From the NCBI GenBank assembly GCA_009746045.1, contig RPFO01002006.1:1-21828 (forward strand): a stretch of DNA of 21,828 nt, read 5' to 3'. Below are positions 15,151-21,828 of the stretch, in pieces; the stretch's first letter is position 1; each line of letters begins with the position of its first letter. Origin of the DNA: Mesostigma viride (taxonomy: Eukaryota; Streptophyta; Mesostigmatophyceae; Mesostigmatales; Mesostigmataceae). The notes under the pieces were generated by a model. The model saw only the letters and a list, made by a program, of their open reading frames with translations. It had not been told where the DNA came from and did no database searches. A program made the position numbers and the translations under genes.

Positions 15151-15204
15151 GAAGCGCGCGAAGGTGGTACGGAAGATTCGGTGGCGCGAGTGGTCGCGGG
15201 GCGC
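15024..15204 (+). pseudogene. Possible remnant of a 17416-type gene 5' end
   Basis: After the TATA-like palindrome an open frame encodes TRSSYSFVKTGRDPTAV, closely matching TRSSYSFMKAGRDSTAI at the start of the gene at 17416. Similarity fades after about 40 codons, and the frame ends at 15230 inside the tail of the minus-strand gene. It is probably carried along in the duplicated module rather than an active gene. Confidence 0.35.
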
Positions 15205-17336
15205 TCACTCGGTGCCCCACCGGTACTTAAGGTACGCGTTGACGACGGCGAGGTCGGACGACGTCTTGCACACGTTGAATACCATCACCTCTCCTATCCA
15301 CCCGTCAAATGCGTAATACGGACTGGTGAAACTCCCGCCTATCGAAAAGCCACCGTATGGGGGGGCTGAGCTCAGCGTCCCCTGGTAATCGGTCCCGTTC
15401 ACGCCATCGAGAGACGCGCTCCATACCTTGGGCGTCGACGCCGTGTCGTACGCCACGTGCGCGATGTGGGTCTGGTCGTCGAATATATCGGCGCTGTTCG
15501 CCAGCGTATTGAACGTACTCACGCCGGAATACGCTTTCACGGTCAGCAAAGACACGTCGTACGCGATCCGCGGCATGCCGAACGAGCTCATCCCCCCGCT
15601 ACGAACACAACTCCTTTCTCCGTCAACCCGTTGAGCTGTGGTGTATGGATGTAAGGATCCGGGCGCGCGGAGGCCGTGTTGCGCTGTTTGAAGACGACGA
15701 CGACGGTACGCGTGCTCGCGTTCAAGAAAGGCCACGAAATGTTGTACAAGTATCTCCGGTTCGGGTACGCGTAGAACCTCAGCCACTTGTCCGCGACCCC
15801 GCCCGAACGCGCGTCCAGTTCGGGTTGCGTCGACGCTGTGGTCTGGGACAGGTTATAAGCGCTCTGAGCCTTGTTGGCCATCGTGCGCACCTTACCGCCG
15901 ACGCTCGCGGTCCCCGTCCCCGCGCTGTCGGTGAGAGTCGACAGGTCGGATGGGTCGTACCAAGCCATGAGAGTGGAATCGGTCTTCGGATTGTACGCGA
16001 GATACGTAAACGATATGGTGTTCGATGCCAAGTTGGTGACCCCCGGTGACGTACCGAGCGCGTTTACCAGTCCCGCGCCGACGGAAATCCTCGTGGCGGT
16101 GTATGGCGTGGTAGATTGAACGTAGAACGTATACGACGCGCCCTCTCCCGCGAGCGAGTTCGCGGTCCCGTTGGACAGCGAAAGCGCCGACAGACTGAAG
16201 CCGACGACCGGCGCGCTGAACGTGGCCGTCACGAGCACGGGCGAGTCGTACGTTTCCGCCGGTGCGGTCGTCGTCAGTCCCACGGTCAGGGGAGGGAGGT
16301 ACGTGAACGAAATGGTGTTCGATGCCAGGTTGGTGACCCCCGGGGACGTACCGAACACGCTTACCAGTCCCGCGCCGACGGAAATCCTCGTGGCGGTGTA
16401 CGGCGCGGTCGATTGAACGTAGAACGTATACGACGCGCCCTCTCCCGCGAGCGAGTTCGCGGTCCCGTTGGACAGCGAAAGCGCCGACAGACTGAAGCCG
16501 ACGACCGGCGCGCTGAACGTGGCCGTCACGAGCACGGGCGAGTCGTACGTTTCCGCCGGTGCGGTCGTCGTCAGTCCCACGGTCAGGGGAGGGAGGTACG
16601 TGAACGAAATGGTGTTCGATGCCAGGTTGGTGACCCCCGGGGACGTACCGAACACGCTTACCAGTCCCGCGCCGACGGAAATCCTCGTGGCGGTGTACGG
16701 CGCGGTCGATTGAACGTAGAACGTATACGACGCGCCCTCTCCCGCGAGCGAGTTCGCGGTCCCGTTGGACAGCGAAAGCGCCGACAGACTGAAGCCGACG
16801 ACCGGCGCGCTGAACGTGGCCGTCACGAGCACGGGCGAGTCGTACGTTTCCGCCGGTGCGGTCGTCGTCAGTCCCACGGTCAGGGGAGGGAGGTACGTGA
16901 ACGAAATGGTGTTCGATGCCAGGTTGGTGACCCCCGGGGACGTACCGAACACGCTTACCAGTCCCGCGCCGACGGAAATCCTCGTGGCGGTGTACGGCGC
17001 GGTCGATTGAACGTAGAACGTATACGACGCGCCCTCTCCCGCGAGCGAGTTCGCGGTCCCGTTGGACAGCGAAAGCGCCGACAGACTGAAGCCGACGACC
17101 GGCGCGCTGAACGTGACCGTCACGAGCACGGGCGAGTCGTACGTCTCCGCCGGTGCCTCCGTCGTCAATTCCACGGTCGGGGGCGGGACCGGAGCTTTCC
17201 GCCGAGATCTATGTCTTCTCGTGGCGTGTGGAGCGATGCCTATCGGCCTCATGAATCGGTCTGTATATGGGTAAGACATAATTGGTCTCGTCGCGCCCTC
17301 GTGAGCGGGTCGCGGCGTGTCGCCCGTCGATCGCAT
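15205..17336 (-). CDS. Ig-like repeat / LamG-like adhesin-type protein (frame-disrupted)
   Basis: Begins at ATG 17336 (MRSTGDTPRPAHEG), just beyond the TATA-like GAATATAT near 17400; a later ATG at 17279 (MSYPYTDRFMRP) is an alternative. After a basic N-terminus come four Ig-like domains of 99 residues with VLVTATFSAPVVGF, LSLSNGTANSLAGEGASYTF and TNLASNTISFTY, like the bacterial Ig-like (Big) family. The C-terminal part (AWYDPSDLSTLTDSAG, then VVVVFKQRN, then GWIGEVMVFNV and LKYRWGTE) is a concanavalin/LamG-type jelly-roll. The frame breaks at GCGGGGGGATGAG (15591-15603), where one extra G would join both parts into about 710 residues. Domains of this type usually bind sugars or surfaces, so a surface fibre or adhesin is likely. 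There is no clear signal peptide. Confidence 0.8.
15990..17177 (-). repeat. Four 297-bp coding repeats (Ig-like domains)
   Basis: Units begin at about 17177, 16880, 16583 and 16286 on the minus strand. The two middle units and most of the flanking ones read the same; the first differs mainly near its start (TVEL, VTVTF) and the last near its end (STTPYT, NALGTSPG). The near-identity implies recent amplification or homogenisation. Confidence 0.9.
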
Positions 17337-17363
17337 CGTGCCGGATCTCTGACGAGGTGACTC

Positions 17364-17527
17364 GGACCGACACGGTGCTTCGTCCGGTCGGGCGAGGGGA
17401 ATATATGCGAGTAGGATGAGGGTCGACCCCGTCCGACGGTGCGGGATGCACACGCGCTCGTCCTACTCGTTCATGAAAGCCGGGCGAGATTCGACGGCCA
17501 TTGGTCGGCACGGCGGGGATCGTGACG
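17364..17527. promoter_or_regulatory. Divergent promoter module, copy B
   Basis: ACGGTGCTTCGTCCGGTC, then GAATATATGCGAG near 17399, then the conserved CTCGTCCTACTCGTTC and ATCGTGACGGA. It lies between the minus-strand Ig-like gene and the plus-strand gene at 17416. The near-palindromic TATA box could serve both directions. Copy A is at 14998-15150. Confidence 0.6.
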
Positions 17528-18150
17528 GACGCGCGCGCGCGCGGGATTTGGCGGAGGCCATCGTGTGTAATATCCTCGACATGACGTGTCGCCGCGCGAA
17601 CGAGTTCCTTACGCACAACCCCGACACGGCGAGACCGGCGCCCGTGCTGGCGATCGTCAACGCCGCCCTGCGCGTCGAGACCATGGGTCACATGGACCGA
17701 CCCGATCTCGAGGCGGAGGTTGCGGCGACGCGGCGGATCATCGCGGGACTCGACGGCGACGACGCGGCGGTCGAGGAGGGGGTGGAGGAGGACCGAGACG
17801 GGGAGGGGGAGGAAAAGGGTGATGGCGCGGCGGACTCGGAGGACTGGACGGAGGAATTCGTCAAGGAGGCCTTGCGCGTAAACGACCCGACCGTCCCTGT
17901 CCCTTCGTGTCCGTGCGAGAACTGCGGCCTCCTGCCGGCCGCCGCGCGGAGGTGGGAAGAGTGGGAGCCGAAGGACTCGCTCCTCCGCTCTCTGAAGGAG
18001 CGCATGCCCGAGATCGGGTGGCACGCGTTGACCCAGTGCGTCGACTTGGGCGAGCTGGACCCTCGCGACTTCGGGGCCGTCACGGCCTCCGGTGTCGCGT
18101 CCGGGCGCCCGTCGCGCGTCGGCGAGTCGGCGTCTTCGACCACGGGTTGA
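17416..18150 (+). CDS. Unknown protein with acidic middle and Cys motif
   Basis: Up to 244 residues. The ATG at 17416 is only about 10 bases after the TATA-like box, so an inner ATG at 17446 or 17473 (MKAGRDSTAIG) is more likely. Residues about 55-100 are helical (RANEFLTHNPDTARPAP), followed by an acidic, low-complexity stretch (VEEGVEEDRDGEGEEKGDG). Then comes SCPCENCGLLPAAARRW, a CxCxxC motif that may bind metal, and a helical C-terminus (RSLKERMPEIGWHALTQC). The family is unknown. Its 3' end overlaps by about 70 bases the end of the opposing gene. Confidence 0.65.
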   Translation: MRVDPVRRCGMHTRSSYSFMKAGRDSTAIGRHGGDRDGRARARDLAEAIVCNILDMTCRRANEFLTHNPDTARPAPVLAIVNAALRVETMGHMDRPDLEAEVAATRRIIAGLDGDDAAVEEGVEEDRDGEGEEKGDGAADSEDWTEEFVKEALRVNDPTVPVPSCPCENCGLLPAAARRWEEWEPKDSLLRSLKERMPEIGWHALTQCVDLGELDPRDFGAVTASGVASGRPSRVGESASSTTG

Positions 18151-20029
18151 TCGGCCCGCGTCGGCCCGTTCTCCTTGCACCTGGCGCGTCGTCCCGCGTC
18201 GACCTCGACTTCGACGTCGGACGCGACGAGGCGCGGCGGTAATACGAGGCGTCCGCGTTGTGCCTGGCGGGGTCGGCGGCCGGGTTCGCGATCTCGATCC
18301 TTTCGTCCGCGTACGGCTCGTCCGGATCGTCCGGGTCGTCCGGGTCGTCGTACCCCTCGCTCGCGGCGGACGTCGTGACCGGGTCTTCGGTCGGATCGCG
18401 CGCGTCCTCGATCGCCTCGCGCGCCGCCGCCATCGCCTCTCGGATCCTGGTCATCCGTTCGTCCGCGCGTTCGTTGGCCTTGCGCGCGCGCTCCTCGGCG
18501 GTCGCTTTCCCCTTCGCGTACTCGCGACTCGCGGGGTCTCCCGGTGCAAGAGACACACTTGCTTGAGGTGCTCGGCGCCCGGCCAGAAGTTGCCCTTGCG
18601 GAACTGGTCGAGCAGTTCCGCGCCGTACTTGTGCTCGGCGCGGAGGTGGGCGTAATCGGCGGCGTTCATGGACGAATGCGCCCTGCCCTTCAGGTAATGC
18701 TCGATGTTCCGCCACGCGAGGAACGTCTCGTTGTCCAACTCGCGCTTGCCGCACACACGTCCGCCCTGTTTGATCAGGGCCGCGATCGACTTCCGTTCGC
18801 CCTTCTTGACCGGCGCGCGGCCGTCCTTGCCCGGTCGTCCGTCCCTCGTGGCGTAGAGACGCCGCCCGGCGACCCACGTGTCGTACTCGTGCTCCAAGGT
18901 CCCGCGGCCCGTCCGTCCGGCTTTCCTCGCCCCCGCGTTGGCGCGATCTCCGCTCTTGGCCCCGGCGCCCCTCGCCCCGTCTCCGGGCTCGTCGACGACT
19001 CGCGCCGCGGGACCGGGCGCGACCGACACGACCTGCCGGGTTGTGCGACCCCCTCCGTCCTCCTCGGTTCTTTTCGCGACGGGGGCGCGATCGACGGACA
19101 CGGGCTGCCGGGGTTGTGCGACCCCCTCCGCCCTCCTCGGTTCCTCTCGCGCAACGGATTCGTGGACGCGGCTCGCCTCTTTTTGCGCCTCCTTTTCCGC
19201 GCGTCTAGCCCGTTCTCCTCGTTCAGCGCGCGCTTCTCGGCTCGATAGGCCTTGCGAGATTGCGCCGCCTTTCCCATTTCGAGCACCGCGTCGGACAGAT
19301 ATCGGAGGGCTTCGTTCTCCGAGTCCATCTCCGCGGCCCGTTTCGCTAAGTCCGCGAGTTCTGTCCTCCTGGAGTTCTTTGTGGGGTTTCGGACGAAACT
19401 GACCAGATCCATCTGGACGAGATCCGGGAAGGACCGGTTGTACATTTTCGCGGTCTCGGCGAGGTACCTCTCGTACCTTTCCCTCTTCTCCTCGGCTTTC
19501 TCTCGCTCTCGCGCTTCCCGCCTCGCGTCCTGACTTTGTCGAGCGCGGCCAGTTCGGTCGCGGCCGCGTGGGGGTTGGCCATCGGATTCCGCGCCGGTTC
19601 GCTCAGCTTCTCCTTGATTAGCCCCCTGACCTGGTCGAGCATCCTCTTTTTCGCCGTTTCGTGGTTGTAATCGAGCTTGCCTTGAGCGATTTCTTCGGCC
19701 GCACGGCGTAGGCGTCCGAGATTCGGGTCGTCCGGGTTGTTGGCGTCGATCTTCGCGTGGTAGGGGGCGACGTTGTTATAGGTCGGGACGAACTCGTTCA
19801 GAAGCCTCTGGACGCGAGCGTCGTCGTAGTCGCCGATCCGTCTGTCGAATTTGTCGAACTCGTCCGCCCGCGTCGTGTGCGTCCTGCGTCGAGCGATCCC
19901 GCGGCGGACGCTCGTCCTCGTGCGCGCGACGGGGTTCTTTCGCGCGACCGTCTTCCGTGCGGCCTTCCGCGGTCTTGCGCGCGCGGACGTCGATCGCGTC
20001 GACGTGCGTCTGGATCGGTTCGGGGGCAT
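18080..20029 (-). CDS. Long charged protein with basic N-terminal tail (frame-disrupted)
   Basis: Starts at ATG 20029 (MPPNRSRRTSTRSTS). The first 55 residues are rich in Arg, Lys, Ser and Thr, like a protamine or histone tail. Then DEFDKFDRRIGDYDDARV begins a helical region to ATELAALDKVR. Three frame changes follow: near 19525, where one G after GTCAGG restores a charged coiled-coil-like region; between about 19150 and 19240; and near 18535 in CCCC. Between the last two lies the most protein-like segment, EHEYDTWVAGRRLYATRDG to FWPGAEHLKQVCLLH. After the last break comes ASREYAKGKATAEERARK and a DDPDDPDDPDEP stretch. Taken together it is about 640 residues. The family is unknown; DNA packing or scaffolding is an inference from the basic tail. 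Confidence 0.6.
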
Positions 20030-20124
20030 CTCTCTCTATATATATGTGATCACGCGCGCGGCGCTCGTACAACAGTAGGAGTAGAAAAGAGAATTCCGCG
20101 CCCTGCGAGCGCGGAGAAAAAAAG
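20030..20124. promoter_or_regulatory. Divergent promoter region
   Basis: 95 bases between the ATGs of the minus gene at 20029 and the plus gene at 20125. TCTCTATATATATGTGATCA at 20033-20052 is a strong TATA-like stretch. A purine-rich GGAGAAAAAAAG leads directly into the plus-strand ATG. Confidence 0.55.
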
Positions 20125-21082
20125 ATGTCCTCAGTATACGCGGGTCGAGCGGCGGACCGCGTCGGAGGTCGCGCGCGAATGAACGCGCAAAGGGTCGCCA
20201 GGAACTACCCCCGGTTCTGGCTGACCGCGCGGGACATGACAGGGTCCCGTGGCGGCCTTTCGGAAAGACCACCGTGGACGATCTGCGACGGTTCGGCAAG
20301 TTTCGAGGGCTCGTATTGTACAGAGGACTGCGGAAGAGGTGCATGGAGTGCGCTCTGTGGCTCCATCAGCGCGCGTGTGATCCAGCGGTGGGTCCGTTCC
20401 GTCGTGTTGCCGTACCGCCGCGCCAGAGAGGCCGTGCGGAGGAGGGTGTGCATGCGGCCGCGCAACGCGGAGGATCCCATCACGTTGGAACCGCTGCCGC
20501 CGAAAGAGAGGGTGTTCAAGTTCGTGCGCCCCGATCGCAGGGTCGCGGGGTTCGACGCGGTCAAGCTGGCCGAGTACGTCGTCGCGTCGGGGACGTTCGA
20601 GGACCCCGTCACGAGGTACCCTTTCCACCCGGTCGACTTGCTGCGATTGGACCGGCAGGTGCGGGACTTGGGGTATCAGCGCCTCTCCACGTTGGAGCTG
20701 TGGAAGCGGCCGGATTTCGTCCGGCGATGCGAGAGAGGGAGTCGCTCGTCGCGGGGATGGAGCGCATGACGGGCGACGTCGTCGAGATGATGATCGACCT
20801 GTCCAATACCCGACCGGCGAGGCGGCCGCGCTCCTGAGGTCGGAATATTACCCGCAGTTCTGTTCGAATTTTGTGCAGCTGTCGATGGTGGACGTCCACG
20901 CGGCGGAGTGCGGACGGTCGGGATACATCGCGCGCGTGAGAGATGAAATGCGGCGAGTGGCCGCCGAAGAAGAGTCCGCCGCGAAAACGGAGAGGACCGA
21001 ATTTCTGAGAGAATTGGCTGTCATGTTATCGTGCGACGCGCGCGTGATGCGATTCGTCGTCACGGGAGGCTTTTATGGTTAA
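20125..21082 (+). CDS. U-box-like protein (frame-disrupted)
   Basis: Starts at ATG 20125 (MSSVYAGRAADRV). The clearest domain lies at 20473-20653: EDPITLEPLPPKERVFKF, then FDAVKLAEYVVASGTFEDPV and TRYPFHPVDLLRLDRQ. Paired DPIT and DPVTR motifs with F/Y-x-A-x-x-L between resemble a U-box (RING-like fold without zinc), often an E3 ubiquitin ligase. Before it is a basic helix (VIQRWVRSVV...RRAREAVRRR). After KRPDFVRR the frame shifts near 20720 to MRERESLVAGMERMTG, and again at CCC near 20808 to LLRSEYYPQFCSNFVQ, ending GGFYG at TAA 21080. The segment 20260-20350 also reads better in another frame (TVDDLRRFGKFRGLV), so up to four breaks are possible. A whole length near 320 residues is expected. 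The U-box call rests on motif pattern only. Confidence 0.6.
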
Positions 21083-21109
21083 TAAATGTCGCGAATAAAG
21101 CGGTTTATT
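21081..21109. terminator. Overlapping convergent stop/poly(A) signals
   Basis: AATAAA at 21081-21086 overlaps the TAA stop of the plus gene, with a second AATAAA at 21094-21099. TTTATT at 21104-21109 is AATAAA for the minus gene and contains its TAA stop at 21105-21107. Confidence 0.7.
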
Positions 21110-21413
21110 CAATGATTACGATGATATCATCACGGTGCATTAACTTGTCTCTGCGTGTCTCCTCCCCTCTTTGGACACCGAGTCTGTTTGCGAACTCGGC
21201 GGGGGTGGGGTTGCGTTCGGGGTTGGACGAGGCTCGCTCGCACGCGGCCGCCACGAGGTCTTGTCCCTCTTTGGTCATCATCCAAGTGTGCTGGTCGTTG
21301 TAATGCCGGATCCACTTCTGGTACGTGCCGAAGGCGCTTTTGCACGAATAGGACGGACATTTGAACGGTCTCTTCGCGACCGTCGAAGGGGTCGAAGGGG
21401 AAGTTTCCTCCAT
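21105..21413 (-). CDS. C2H2 zinc-finger protein (102 aa)
   Basis: Starts at ATG 21413 (MEETSPSTPSTVAKRPF). It has one finger: FKCPSYSCKSAFGTYQKWIR then HYNDQH, which is C-x4-C-x12-H-x4-H. The rest includes a helical region (EGQDLVAAACERASSNP), a PTPAEFANRLGVQRG segment and an acidic, hydrophobic end (RDDIIVIIE). It is probably a small DNA-binding or protein-binding regulator. The frame is open further upstream but that part is Arg/Pro-rich shadow from the neighbouring gene; the ATG at 21413 sits in a 77-base gap after the next gene's stop. Confidence 0.75.
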   Translation of the reverse strand: MEETSPSTPSTVAKRPFKCPSYSCKSAFGTYQKWIRHYNDQHTWMMTKEGQDLVAAACERASSNPERNPTPAEFANRLGVQRGEETRRDKLMHRDDIIVIIE

Positions 21414-21490
21414 CGTCGGCGCATACAAACAGCGCAGACATTGTGGGGAGACGTGACGCGACGTCGCGCGTCGGCGTCCGCTCGCGCCCC

Positions 21491-21828
21491 TCAGGCCACG
21501 ACGCGCATGTTGCGGCTCACCTGCAAGGTCCGGGTCTGGACCACCGGGGCGCCCGGGTTCAGAGGGTCGGACACGTACGACATTTTGTACGCCGACTCCC
21601 CGGCCCGCACGCGGAACAGTAGGAGGCCCTCGGTCACCAGGACGGGGGTGAGGTCGCTCTTCAGGATCTGCCACTCCGTCAGGCTCAGACGCACGCGGAA
21701 CGTGTACTCGTTGACCTTGACGAAATCGTACGCGCCCGCGCACGGACCGGGCCGGTTTTTGGGGAGCAGCCCGCCTGCGCTAAGTCCGCCCTGCGTAGTC
21801 GTTGTTGTCCAGCGGGAAAAAGATGATG
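21491..21828 (-). CDS. Unknown protein, possible virion component (N-terminus beyond right edge)
   Basis: Only the C-terminal part is in the window, ending VSRNMRVVA at TGA 21491-21493. The visible protein is beta-rich: YDFVKVNEYTFRVRLSLTEW, VLVTEGLLLFRVRAGESAYK, APVVQTRTLQVSRN. This suits a structural jelly-roll type protein, but no signature was recognised. Near the edge another frame reads IIFFPLDNNDYAGR and the supported frame takes over at GLSAGGLLPKN, so a further single-base break near 21785 is likely. Confidence 0.55.
   Translation of the reverse strand, partial: SSFSRWTTTTTQGGLSAGGLLPKNRPGPCAGAYDFVKVNEYTFRVRLSLTEWQILKSDLTPVLVTEGLLLFRVRAGESAYKMSYVSDPLNPGAPVVQTRTLQVSRNMRVVA

Noticed and set aside
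16116-17360. A 414-codon plus-strand repeat open frame
   Set aside because: Antisense to the Ig-like repeats, which give recognisable domains; the plus-strand peptide is low-complexity Arg-rich.
1-21828. tRNA or rRNA genes
   Set aside because: No tRNA-like B-box/acceptor arrangement or rRNA sequence was recognised by eye; a covariance-model search would settle this.

Overview
The window looks like GC-rich DNA from a large double-stranded DNA virus of an alga or other protist, or a viral segment inside such a host genome. Expression signals are eukaryotic: TATA-like boxes, at least two short GT-AG introns near gene 5' ends, and AATAAA poly(A) signals soon after stop codons. There are no operon-style ribosome binding sites. 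The recognisable families suit a nucleocytoplasmic large DNA virus: a SET domain protein, an EsV-1-7 cysteine-repeat protein with a nuclease-like tail, a small PD-(D/E)XK nuclease, a U-box-like protein, a C2H2 finger and an Ig-like/LamG adhesin-like protein. No hallmark gene (major capsid, polymerase B, packaging ATPase) was recognised, so the virus assignment is an inference and the lineage is open.

Layout. The left part (1-8150) has five plus-strand genes, each with its own promoter: a SET protein (cut by the left edge), a paralogue of its C-terminal domain, an acidic zinc-binding protein, the EsV-1-7/nuclease protein, and a PD-(D/E)XK nuclease of lower GC. Two of these genes share one TATA/initiator promoter type and an N-terminal intron. 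The two nuclease genes share a different, CACGTG-containing leader. From 8157 to 12686 most DNA is repetitive: a 28-bp hairpin-forming tandem array, a 190-bp duplication, a degenerate GATTCCTCTGGA array, and a long palindromic element. Two small genes (9180-10268) and the region before a third (12687) lie among these repeats. The palindromic element occurs as two nearly complete copies (3442-4302 and 10928-11770) plus a duplicated arm (12031-12350).

The right part (12927-21828) is compact and runs on both strands: two unknown proteins, the large Ig-like/LamG protein with four 297-bp repeats, an acidic Cys-containing protein, a long basic/charged protein, the U-box-like protein, a C2H2 finger and a protein cut by the right edge. 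Several could be virion or surface proteins, but only the Ig-like/LamG protein has direct domain support for that.

Many genes are interrupted by single-base frame changes, mostly at short G or C runs, while their conserved domains continue in the next frame. This is most simply explained by homopolymer errors in the assembly, and gene calls here span those breaks. Real decay or recoding cannot be excluded from sequence alone.
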